64,000 nt of DNA, from contig OZ020306.1 of assembly GCA_963971305.1 (NCBI GenBank), forward strand, positions 3,154,842-3,218,841, read 5' to 3'. The notes beneath the pieces were generated by a model, which was given only the letters and a program-made list of their open reading frames with translations, was not told the DNA's origin and did not search any database. Position 1 is the stretch's first letter, and each line of letters starts with the position of its first letter. The translations under genes and the position numbers were made by a program. The DNA is from Arcuatula senhousia. Lineage: Eukaryota > Mollusca > Bivalvia > Mytilida > Mytilidae. Below, piece after piece: positions 23,101-31,399 of this stretch.

Positions 23101-25887
23101 GTCGCTTCTCCTGTAGAAAACTTAAAACAAGAGGTAACACAAAGCAAGAACAATCAGATGGGGGTCGCTTCTCCTGTAGAAAACTTAAAACAAGAGGAAA
23201 CATAAAGCAAGAACAATCAGATGGGGGTCGCTTCTCCGGTAGAAAACTTAAAACAAGAGGTACATCAGGCAAGAACAATCATTACAATCATTACAAGACT
23301 AAGAAAATATATAGTAAAAATAACGTTAAAGAACTTTAATTCATTACCCGTCTCTGAGATTTTTAATGTAAGGTAACCGTATCTTCATGAAAAACAAAAA
23401 GAAACATATATGAATCATTCCAATGAATTTTCTTTTTTTTTGTGATTTATAAATTTCAGGTTGTTCAAAATAGACTTCAAAAGTTATCACCAAACGGTTT
23501 CATGATTGTTGTGAATGGTTTGCATCCAAAGAGTCGAGGAACAGTCCAGTTAAGAAGTACCAGTCCCTTTGATTCCCCTCTTATTGACCCAGCTTATTTC
23601 TCCGATCCATTTGATATGGATGTTATCATAAAAGGTAGTTTTTAGACAAGCAATGAGCAAAATGTATTAAGATAGTTATCTTTTTATATAGTGGTATAAC
23701 AATGACACTGTTATACATAGTTAATTGTTTTTCTAATTTCACATCAAACCGTTTTATAACCAATATCTTATAAATCGTCTTCTATGGATTTGCATTCGTA
23801 TAGTTTCTTCTTTACAACAGTTTTACAAATCTATGTTCGAACTATAGATACAAAGACAACATCAAATGGTACATTTTTATGGGTTTATTTTTAAGTGATT
23901 CGAGTTGTTCAGGATTTGGAGAGGACAGAAGCCTGGAGATCATTAGGAGTCCGACCTACTCGTTTTGACCAACCAGGCTACTGCAGTGATATACCGTACG
24001 ATACAGATAGATACTGGCGATGCATCATTCGTTCTTTCCACAGACCAGGGTACCATGGAACAGGAACATGTAGAATGGGTGCAGAAAATGATCCAACTGC
24101 ATCAGTGGTGAATCCTGATTTAAGGTAAGCTCTCCACAGGGAGGGGTATCATAGGAGAGAAAAGCGAAGAATGGGTGCAGGAAATAATCCCACAGCAGTG
24201 GCAAATCTTGGTTTAAGGTGAGTTCTCTACAAGGAGGGGTCATGGTAGAGGGAAGTGTAGAATGGGCGCAGAAAATGACCCAACTGCAGTGGTGGTAAAT
24301 CCTGATTTAAGGAGAGTTCGGGGGAGGTTATCAAGGTCGAGGGACCTGTAGAATGGAAGCAGATATTGAAACCACCGCCGTTGTGATTCGTTTCTTAAGG
24401 TGAGTTATACACAAGGAGAGGAATCATAGTAGAGGAAAGTGCAAGATGGGAGCAGAAAATGACACATCTGCGGTGGTAAATCCTGATTTAAGGTGATTTA
24501 TGGGGGGTTATCAAGATAGAGGGACCTGTGGATGGAATATTGATATTGATGCCACCGCCGTTGTGAATCATTCCTTAAGGTGAGTTATACACAAGAAGAG
24601 GAATCATGGTAGAGGGACGTGTAGAATGTAATCAGAAAATGACCCTAAAGCAGTGGTGAATCCTGATGAAAGGTGAGTTCTCCACAGGTAGGGGTATCAT
24701 GGTAGAGGGACGTGTAAAGGAGTTGCAGAAAATAATCCAACTGCAGTGGTGAATTCTGATTTAAGGTGAGTTATCCACAGAGAGGAGAATCATGGAAGAG
24801 GAACGTGATGATTTGAAGCAGAAAATGATCCAACTGCTGTGGTGAATCCTGATTTAAGATGAAATCTCCACAAGGAGGGGAATCATTGTAGAAGGGAAGT
24901 GTAGAATGGGAGCAGAAATGATCCAACTGCTGTGGTGAATCCTGATTTAAGGTTAGTTATCCACAGAGAGGAGAATCATGGAAGAGGAACGTGATGATTT
25001 GAAGCAGAAAATGATCCAACTGCTGTGGTGAATCCTGAATTCAGGTGAGTTATCAACGGGAACCGTAATCAACATGTAGAATGGGTGCTGAAATAATTTA
25101 ACAGATGATATACGATATTTTCCCGTCGGATGGGGAGAAATTTGTAATTGTTAAGGGAGGTGTAGATTGACGACTGAATATAATAACACAATTTCATTCT
25201 ATAGCTCTTAGCTTGAAAACCTTCTCTCAAATTTTTTAACTCTAGCTCTAAGTGTCCAACCCCGAAAACCTTACTTGATCTTGATAAAAAGAACCTTGCT
25301 ACAGACAGTGCTCTACGGTCCTTTCATTTCTAAAAGGAAAAATGAGAAAACAGTACGTTAAAGTTATAGAATAACCCTACAATAAGATTGAACAGCTTTT
25401 TATTGACCCTCACATAATGAAGAAGGACTGATAATTGTTAAGCAAACTTGTAAAGAACAAAATTCCTACTTCCTAAACTTTTTGAACAAAGAGAAAAAAA
25501 ATCAGTTACTCGAAGTAAACTAACTCACATTATCAAACGACTTCAAAGGATGGTTGAAATTAAAACAGATACTATTAGTTCACTAGTTCACTAATATATT
25601 CCCTTTATTTTTCCTTGCAATGAAGCAAGTTGAATTTTTTTGAATTCCTAAGTGCTCTTCTTAGCAAATTGATAAGAGTATAAGTTAGATAACGTATCTC
25701 TCTGGATCTTTGTCTTTTCAGAGTAAAAGGGTTCAATAACTTGAGAGTAGTAGATGCTTCAGTGATGAGAAACGTTGTCTCAGGGAACACGAATGCTGCC
25801 ACCATGATGATTGCCGAGAAAGCAGCTGATCTTATAAAGGGACAGACAATTCTAGGGTTCACAGACAAAGTGCATCATTCTTATTAG
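5072..25887 (+). CDS. GMC-family FAD oxidoreductase (choline/glucose dehydrogenase-like), C-terminal part, 7 exons, one in-frame TGA
   Basis: Gene model joining 5072-5193, 6045-6212, 6687-6837, 7169-7317, 23460-23634, 23896-24124 and 25722-25887; with one base from the missing upstream exon this is 386 codons plus stop. All junctions are GT-AG and every phase agrees (1,0,0,1,0,1,2). GMC enzymes oxidise alcohols such as choline or sugars with FAD. Seen here are the GF.P.Q..IKDGER segment, a second-signature region ([15 protein letters not shown]), [23 protein letters not shown], the catalytic-His region [10 protein letters not shown] and the C-terminal [20 protein letters not shown] with the Asn partner. 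The N-terminal GxGxxG FAD domain lies outside the window. Substrate cannot be inferred. A TGA at 5137-5139 replaces the conserved Arg of YLRP, so the allele may be a recent pseudogene, a null allele or an error. Four exon ends carry tandem arrays. Confidence 0.88.
5149..5559 (+). repeat. Exon 3' end plus donor, seven tandem copies (array 2)
   Basis: Copies start at 5149, 5204, 5259, 5322, 5377, 5440 and 5495. Lengths are 55, 55, 63, 55, 63, 55 and about 65 bp. Each has 45 nt of exon ([15 protein letters not shown]) followed by a donor, either GTAAGTACTC or the 8-nt longer GTAAGGGAATGTGTACTC. The last copy carries the long intron form and continues into unique intron, so the long form is ancestral and the short form is an 8-nt deletion derivative. 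Only copy 1 continues the upstream exon. Because 55 is not a multiple of three, use of a later donor shifts the frame. Confidence 0.92.
5560..6044 (+). other. GMC intron, unique sequence
   Basis: AT-rich intron with a G run near 5931-5939 and an acceptor CTTTTCCTCTGCAG ending at 6044. No gene or clear mobile element is seen. Confidence 0.6.
6045..6212 (+). CDS. GMC oxidoreductase exon with second GMC signature region
   Basis: 56 codons, phase 0 at both ends, acceptor CTCTGCAG, donor GAT|GTTAGT. It begins [20 protein letters not shown], then [13 protein letters not shown], then [20 protein letters not shown]. This matches the GMC second-signature block, except that Val stands at the position where the PROSITE pattern expects P, S, T or A (usually GAVNTPQ). 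The donor is not preceded by AG, and no tandem array follows it, unlike four of the other exons. Confidence 0.92.
6213..6686 (+). other. GMC intron with retroelement tail fragment
   Basis: About 6285-6480 resembles, in - orientation, the 3' tail of the RT retroelement found elsewhere in the window (compare 32810-32880 and 38840-38910). Within it a 24-bp unit is triplicated (6400-6423, 6424-6447, 6448-6471). The intron ends at the acceptor GTTTTAG (6686). Confidence 0.6.
6687..6837 (+). CDS. GMC oxidoreductase exon ([10 protein letters not shown])
   Basis: 50 codons plus one base. It reads [20 protein letters not shown] and continues to LYLFQREG. The LP.GKNLQDH block is among the most conserved in GMC enzymes and directly follows the QLRKFD end of the previous exon. 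The donor AAG|GTTTCT is weak, but the phase 1 junction with the exon at 7169 restores a Gly codon. Confidence 0.9.
6838..7168 (+). other. GMC intron
   Basis: Contains a C/A homopolymer stretch (about 7007-7035) and, near 7080-7125, a short dispersed-repeat fragment (ACTCATCAGAGGCG) also seen at 39390-39480 and 42460-42540. The acceptor is TTATATAG at 7168. Confidence 0.55.
7169..7317 (+). CDS. GMC oxidoreductase exon whose 3' end seeds the 16 kb array
   Basis: Two bases complete Gly, then [40 protein letters not shown] and SPVENLKQE, followed by donor GAG|GTAACA. It corresponds to the variable region between the LQDH block and the C-terminal GMC domain, so residue-level homology is weaker. 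The boundaries are fixed by phase on both sides: 49 codons after the first two bases, joining GAG to GTT at 23460. The last 48 nt ([16 protein letters not shown]) and the first 15 intron bases form the repeated unit. The donor choice is inferred from phase and consensus. The frame stays open past it to a TAA at 7891-7893, so longer exon forms are possible. Confidence 0.75.
11786..12800 (+). repeat. Sub-block of array 3 with donors mutated from GT to CT
   Basis: In most units of this block the exon-intron joint reads CAAGAG|CTAACA instead of CAAGAG|GTAACA, so the 5' splice site is lost. A few normal units lie between (about 12230-12420 and 12735). Isolated CT units recur near 14117, 17647 and 20108. 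The clustering shows local amplification of one mutated unit. Confidence 0.8.
14745..15075 (+). repeat. Sub-block of array 3 with GTATTACAAACC intron variant
   Basis: Successive units share GAGGTATTACAAACCAAG in place of GAGGTAACACAAAGCAAG, a locally amplified variant. Single copies recur near 19415 and 19606, which fits shuffling of units within the array. Confidence 0.7.
17941..18577 (+). repeat. Duplicated 417-bp block inside array 3, with truncated units
   Basis: The block at 17941-18160 recurs 417 bp later (18358-18577). It carries the same private changes: a GGGAGACGC unit, a GTACAAAAT unit, and one unit deleted between AATCAG and AAAACTTAAAAC. Units around here (17.2-18.7 kb) are the most divergent of the array. 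Confidence 0.75.
23274..23459 (+). other. Unique end of the giant GMC intron
   Basis: Begins with AACAATCATTACAATCATTAC, which shares the 8 bases AACAATCA with the exon position where the array starts (7270-7277). It ends with a T-rich acceptor and AAATTTCAG at 23459. Confidence 0.75.
23460..23634 (+). CDS. GMC oxidoreductase exon, start of C-terminal GMC domain
   Basis: 58 codons plus one base. It reads [20 protein letters not shown], then [20 protein letters not shown], then [18 protein letters not shown]. The HPKSRG.V.LRS..PFD.PLIDP.Y pattern is characteristic of the GMC C-terminal domain. The donor AAAAG|GTAGTT is not followed by an array. Confidence 0.95.
23896..24124 (+). CDS. GMC oxidoreductase exon with catalytic-His motif
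   Basis: Two bases complete a Val codon, followed by [20 protein letters not shown]. Near the end it carries [20 protein letters not shown] and [16 protein letters not shown] is the GMC catalytic His region (usually HP.GT..MG). It ends with two bases of an Arg codon before donor AAG|GTAAGC, and the exon at 25722 supplies the third base. The final ~72 nt, from about GGGTACCATGG, seed array 4. Confidence 0.94.
24054..25100 (+). repeat. 93-bp exon-tail/donor tandem array (array 4)
   Basis: Copy 1 is the true exon end. Donor-start positions of later units are 24125, 24218, 24312, 24400, 24493, 24580, 24673, 24766, 24859, 24952 and 25045. Spacing is 93, 94, 88, 93, 87, 93, 93, 93, 93 and 93 bp. 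Each unit has about 20 intron bases (GTGAGTTNTCCACAAGGAGG) and then about 72 nt of degraded exon (TGTAGAATGGG...GTGAATCCTGATTTAAG). Two donors are dead (24312 GAGAGT, 24859 ATGAAA). The 24312 and 24493 units form a distinct subfamily, and the 24766 and 24952 units are nearly identical, showing dimer-level duplications. Divergence is higher than in arrays 1-3. Confidence 0.93.
25101..25721 (+). other. GMC intron, unique sequence
   Basis: AT-rich sequence without a recognisable element. It ends at the acceptor TTTGTCTTTTCAG (25721). Confidence 0.6.
25722..25887 (+). CDS. GMC oxidoreductase last exon with stop
   Basis: One base completes Arg, then [40 protein letters not shown], and a short tail ending KVHHSY before TAG at 25885-25887. 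The block is the GMC C-terminus, with the Asn of GNTNA as the second active-site residue. Most family members have Pro after DASVM; here it is Arg (AGA). Confidence 0.95.
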
Positions 25888-26530
25888 TAATGGCCTATCA
25901 CAAAGGATAATGGTCTAACAGTAGGAAGAAAGTGGGCATTATGACGTTGAGGGAGTTGGGGCATTCTACAACTCATAAACCAAAAATATCAATTTTCTGA
26001 AATATTGTTTGGATTATTAACGGTATTCACAATTAAAAATGTTAACCATGTCCATGTTCATATGGTTAACAATACCATTTATATTCATTCACCAGTTCCT
26101 TACCTACAATTATGATAAGGTTTCTTATCATTTACTGGCACTTTTAGCAGAGAATTCTTTCACTTTTTCTTCAGATCGAACTGTAAGCAAGTCCTTCAAT
26201 CGTCCGATATGTGTATGCACCAGAGGTTTTTCCAAATTTAGACTGCCAATTTTGGCAAATATAGTACACGTTTGTTTCTGCCTTGCAATTGTTTCTTGTT
26301 CTACAGAACAATTTGTACCTTTTGTAACGATTGGCGAACTTGACCTATTGATTATAATTCAAATAATAATAGGAGTTGCGGTGTTTCTCTTTTTTCTCCC
26401 CGTTTTTATTTCCCTGAAGAAGGTCTTTTGACCGTAAGTACTTGGGCCCCTCTATCGTTTTTTATTTGATTTTAAGTGATATGTTTTTATGATACAGGTG
26501 AAATGGACAATAAAAAAATCTTTTTGTAGT
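25888..26530 (+). other. Probable 3' UTR of the GMC gene with AATAAA signal
   Basis: AATAAA lies at 26509-26514, about 620 nt after the stop. A 130-codon open frame at 26039-26431 lies inside this stretch. It is hydrophobic and resembles nothing I recognise, so I treat it as chance. Confidence 0.5.
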
Positions 26531-26744
26531 CAAACTGTGTCTATTCTTAAACTACAAAATGGTAGTCAGAGCCAAAATAAAAAAAATATATATTCTCCTA
26601 TTAAATTCACATCTATAGAAACAAATTTCATGAAAATCGGTATATAAATGACTTCACAATAATTGAAAAAAAATGTATATTTGGTTAATTTGTTAGGGAA
26701 AGTTTTAGATGTTGCAATACTTTTGGCACGTCACTGAAGTCTAC

Positions 26745-27005
26745 TCTATACTGAGATCTACATCTCTAAATAGACATTCAAGAAAGACATTAGACAAAGT
26801 TCTATGACAAACGTGATGACTTCAACTTTCCAATCGTCAACTTTTCCTTCTTATGTAGTAACATTCTGTCCGCTCCAGATATCACAACTAGATTGTTATG
26901 CTAGAGCATATTGGACTAATATGATTTCCTTTATATATATAGAGCGTCGCATCTTGCACAAAAATTGTTAACACATGGTTATTCCTCGGGATATTTCAAA
27001 AGAGT
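26745..27005 (+). mobile_element. RT retroelement fragment
   Basis: Degraded copy of the element best seen at 38286-39055. It shares TCTATGACAAACGTGATGAC (LYDKRDDF) and the following CAATCGTCAACTTT segment, with frameshifts. Confidence 0.65.
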
Positions 27006-27093
27006 GCAGATGTTGGTTTTTGTTTTGTTGGTTGTTTTAATTGTTGTTCAGTTGTTTTTTGGTTGTCTGTTTCTCTATGCTGTTCTTATTCAT

Positions 27094-27564
27094 GTTACAC
27101 AGGAAAAATAGTAACACACGTTTTTCACATGTTTGAAAAACATCCGTTTTTCACATGTTTTTCATGTGTTTGACATGCGTTTTGACAAACACATGAAAAA
27201 AGCCTGAAGGAAGAAAAAATGTGTTTTTTCGTATGTTTTTAACACATGTAAAACATGTGTTTAACACATGTTTTCATATCCCAAACTTAAGAGTCATCTT
27301 CCATAAGGACCAAAATTGTTTGGACGCGACATTAAAAAAAATTAGAGTTTAAGAAATATGAAAGGTTCAAGATGACTGTACACTTTTTCAAAGAATGATT
27401 ACAGTATAAGTTGGCATCTGATATAAATACCTTTAATTTCTAATTTATCATATGTTTTCAATGCGTGGTACTATTTCTATGTTTTCCATGTGTTATGATC
27501 ATACGTTTTACATATGTTTTTTTTTTCATGCCTAAAGCATGCGTTACGATTTTTTCTGTGTAAC
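27094..27564. mobile_element. Putative 471-bp MITE with 22-bp TIRs
   Basis: The left end (27094-27115, GTTACACAGGAAAAAT...) and the right end (27543-27564) are reverse complements at 20 of 22 positions. The interior is rich in short palindromes of ACATGT, CACATG and AACACATGT type. No coding capacity and no clear target-site duplication are visible. Confidence 0.6.
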
Positions 27565-30280
27565 TGATTTTGCATTTGCCCTTTCAGACTTTTTAAACTC
27601 CATTGGTACCTCTCTGGTTGTTACTTACATAATTTGTTTCTATTCATTTATTTTAAGGTTCCTATAAGGTTATAATAAGGTTCCTGATAAAAACAATAAA
27701 TTCTCAAACAAGTTTAATTATTAAAATTTAATTTCATTTTCATTATTAAATTGATTATATTATCATTAAAAGACACTGCAGATAATACTAAACCAACATG
27801 CAATAACAAACCTTAGGCAGTTATAATCAGTTATTTTGTTAAATAACGGATGGTTGAATAACAAATTTATCTTTTTCAGTTGGTTAAACTTCAGAAGTTG
27901 TAAGTTAAAATTGAACAAGGAGAAGATTTTTGATTAAAAAACTTATATACAGCCTATTTCATTTTTTGATTGACAAATCCAATACACCTAGTTGTACAAC
28001 GCTAAGTTTTTTTATGCATTGAACAAAAAGTTATGGGTCTACGCCAGTAACAAAGCAATATTGTTTTCTTTGATGCATTTGATCATATCAGGGTACGCCG
28101 TATATTAGTTATAGAAATGTCAAATGTCAAATTTCTTACCATTTATGTTTGACTTCGTTTACATAAAACTGCAATGAAGGTAGCTCATTTACATTCAAAC
28201 AATTATAAAGTTCTAACGGGATATCAATGTATTAAAGAAATATAGGTTCAAAAAGTGCATCTTCAAGATACTTGAGATAGGCCAAATTGGATGCTTACGT
28301 TATAATCGAAACAGTTATCAAAATATTTTACTAGCCGTATTTTGCAAATAATCATATAAAACCAAAATCAGTCAGATCTAACAGACACCATTTCTAAGTT
28401 ACATCAATATTTTTTGTTTTGTTTTGGGCAGTACAGAGAACTGAATAAGATGAAAAATAAAAATATAAACTAAAGAGACAATGAAAACATAATCATTGAG
28501 TAAACAAAACATTTTTTTTCCTTAAAATCGCTGTAATATTAAAAGAAATACATAAAAGTGTTCAAACATGCAAAACCTTAAATAATCCAGACTGAATCCT
28601 TGCAGGCATTTTGTATACATATCATTTAGTAAAAGCTTATTACAATAATACGTGAAGCAATTTCAAATTCTTAAAAGTAAAAAAAAGTACATTTATAACG
28701 AAAAACAGTAAACATACGATAAACGAATTCACAACAATAAAAATATATATATGGTCTAATTAGCATGATATTTCAGTTAAGGATGTTGGCAGGTCAGCTT
28801 TGAGATTTTTGACATTTTGTCGTTAACCTAGGGACTTTTCCATCAAATAAGGCAAAAAGTTTAGCCCAGTAACCCCAATTCTTCTTTTATTTGAGGTCTT
28901 CATTACATCTTAAATACATGTATCTGTTTTACAATTTTATTTTCAAATCATAATTACTTTTTTACATGTTGAAATTGCTAAATGGTTTTAGACCTGAAGC
29001 TACAAAAAAACAGAGAAAACATTTTCCTGCCACATTTTCAACTCTTATCATCTTTCAAATGAATACAATAACCTATGAAAAATTTTAACTAAGTCTTGTA
29101 TTTTCAATTATTCCCTAATGATTTGATACATAAATTTCAAAACCTCATCACTTTTAAAGTCACCCGCGAACATCATTAAACAAAAATGATATGATCCTTC
29201 AAATAAAATGTCAAGTAACAAACTTGAGTGGGTTTAATGTTCTGTGCATTAAATTCCTTTATTGAAGAAAGCATGAATTTATTGTTCGTTGCATCGACAT
29301 AACATTAGTTAATCAAGAAATTCCAAGCGTGAAGACGAAGCAAATATCATGAATATGTCGGTGGCGAAATCTTTAAAATCTGCTTGCATCCTACATTTAC
29401 TAACACAGATGATCTTAAAATACCTCATTTACTATTACAAAAAAAAACTCATTTTCGATTGAAAAGAGGATATCTAAGCCGTAAATTTTTCATACAACTG
29501 GTAAATTTTCCATCTTCATCACATCGCCTTTGACTATATGGATCAACTCAAGTTATAATTTCTATCTTAACATTGCGTTATCTTAGAAAAATTGAGTAGC
29601 CTCTACGATTCAGATTACAAAAAATTACAACTATGAGATAATACCTTTCCCTATCAATCGGTCACAGTCCCCCTTAATTAAAAAAAAAATACATGGTATT
29701 GTGTTCCATACACGTGTTAACTGTTTTAATTTGTTGGTATTTATTCACACAATCAAACAAATAAGCACTGCTTTGATTTGTTGTTTTCGAAACCAACAAG
29801 AATCAACGGTTTGTATATGGTCAGAACCAATTAAGTACCATAGTTACGTTTTACATATGTACTTCTATTTCTTTCTGTGCTCAGTAACATTTTATAGGTA
29901 AACAGTGCACTAAAATAGAACAAAAATAGCCTTTTAACACAGCTCACAAATTCAATATATATATATAATAAATAAATAAATAATAATAATAATAAATTTT
30001 AGTAGTTCTCACTAACTATCCAGAAACATGGGGTTAATCTTCTGTAGTCTGTGTTTGTTTTTCTTTCATGTTTGGTGTTTTCTGAAAAAAGAAAAAAAAC
30101 ATAACAAAAATCAGTGGTCAAAGTCTATTTTGAGGACAGAGCATCATTCTTTCGTTTTTTTCTTGATGTAGGTACGTAAACTATGTAGAAAAGTCGTAGC
30201 CATCAACGTATTGGGCGGTATTTTCCAATGCATGAAGTTTGATTAAAGCAAAAAGAAGCAAAGAGCTATTCCACTGGGGA
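27565..30280. other. AT-rich intergenic sequence
   Basis: No exon, RNA gene or complete element is recognised. A short AT/TAA microsatellite lies near 29957-29998. Confidence 0.5.
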
Positions 30281-30284
30281 ATTC

Positions 30285-30500
30285 GAATGTCAAAAGTCCT
30301 TCGAAAGGGACGAAAAAAAGGTTGTCCCGTGTATGTGGAGAGCAATATCCCATGCACTTTAAAGACCCCTTTGTGGAGTTCGATAAGAGTACTAGGCTCA
30401 ATTGGGGCCGCTACACGCGCAAACTGCTAGCTGGAGAGGAATTTACATAAGCATAAAGCTTGTTTCCCAATGCAGGATTAACAAATATGTTTAAACTTAA
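30285..30500 (+). mobile_element. SINE-like repeat, 3' part
   Basis: Shares GTTGTCCCG.GTATG.GAGAGCA, the ATGCAC.TTAAA segment and the AACTGCTAGCT...CATAAGCA...TGTTTCCCA tail with 45290-45460. A retroelement-tail fragment (GGGGAATTCGAATGTCAAAAG) immediately precedes it. Confidence 0.6.
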
Positions 30501-30824
30501 AGTCTGAAAGGGCATAAAAAAACAATAAACACGGACATGGACAGCACGAAAAAACAAACAACACAAAAACACACAACTGATGAAGGATCTACAAAGATAT
30601 CAGACTTCATGCACGTCATGAATATGTTCTCCGCCGAATCCCAGCAATTAAGAAAGTAATAAAATTAAGAACTCAGATGATCAGTCTTAGATGTGCAAAT
30701 TGAAAAAAAAAACAGAACAAGTCTGACAAAGACTTGCTTGAGAATTTAAAGATTTTGACAAATAAAGTTTATGTAAAGGATTTTAAGCTGAGCATTTAAG
30801 CAAAAAAGATTACAAAATTTCTGA

Positions 30825-31050
30825 ACTGGGGTGATCAATCTCATTTATCAAAGAAAAGACCAGACAAGGCAAAGACACACCAGAAAAATTGAAGATCACA
30901 ATAGTCCCGACTTAGTAAGTACAAGCATTTCAAAAGAAATGGTGGGTTCAACCATGTTTGATGGCACCAAACCTCCCTCTTCCTTTGCGATCTAGGGCCC
31001 GGTAACACAAAACACAACACGGTTGTGAGACATAATAGACATAAAAATGT
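30825..31050 (+). repeat. Dispersed repeat (CCAAACCTCCCTCTTCC family)
   Basis: Shares GATCAATCTCA, the GCATTTCAAAAGAAATGGTG segment, CCAAACCTCCCTCTTCC and CACAACACGGTTGT with 62655-62905. It also matches the - strand of 32490-32665 and, partially, 48820-48960 and 49330-49500. Confidence 0.65.
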
Positions 31051-31312
31051 AAAATATTAAGTATCCCCTTTGGTATTTGCACAACAGATATACATTTTTA
31101 TCTATATATCTCATCTTAACTTGTGCTCTGGGCCGGAGCTAAACCAACAGCATACATGTATATTATATGACTTGAATTTTTATTAATTCTGATCGGCTGA
31201 CAGTATCTTGAAAAGTTTTGTGTACGGCATAAAACCATAAAACTCAATAATAACTTTCTTCTTCAGTGGTGATTTCTAAGTAGTATTCGTAAAATTGGTA
31301 ATGTATCTTTAT

Positions 31313-31375
31313 AGCGAGCATAGCTCGCAAGCGGGCACGAAGTGCCCGCTCGAGCGGAGAGCTCTATGGTATTTG
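31313..31375. repeat. GC-rich successive hairpins
   Basis: In an otherwise AT-rich region, GCGAGCATAGCTCGC (31314-31328) and AGCGGGCACGAAGTGCCCGC (from 31330) are adjacent stem-loops, followed by GAGCGGAGAGCTC. Terminal foldbacks of this kind head other bivalve-type dispersed repeats. The extent of the element is not determined. Confidence 0.55.
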
Positions 31376-31399
31376 TTTCCGCGAGAAATTTGCTAATGC

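Larger units (their letters stand above)
7270..23273 (+). repeat. 16 kb tandem array of 63-bp exon-tail/donor units (array 3)
   Basis: About 254 units (16,004 bp / 63). The unit is 48 nt encoding [16 protein letters not shown], a donor GAG|GTAACA and 15 intron-like bases ending GCAAG. The first ten units are open in the gene frame. Later units carry recurrent stops (AACTTATAAC, GTAACATAAAGC) and occasional 62-bp units that shift the frame. Variant blocks indicate higher-order repeats, for example 126-189-bp composites at 10.5-11.8 kb and 189-315-bp composites at 20.7-22.6 kb. The last unit's intron (GTACATCAGGCAAG) differs from the standard one and continues into unique sequence. Long open frames on the - strand, such as 15473-16909, arise because the + strand stops are invisible there. 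Confidence 0.95.

Noticed and set aside
7909..23205. Many + strand frames of 70-180 codons repeating [18 protein letters not shown]
   Set aside because: These lie beyond stops in the array, inside the intron of the GMC model. Only the first part to 7893 connects to the exon frame.
26039..26431. 130-codon hydrophobic frame after the GMC stop
   Set aside because: Falls between the stop codon and AATAAA, with no recognisable domain; probably chance in the 3' UTR.
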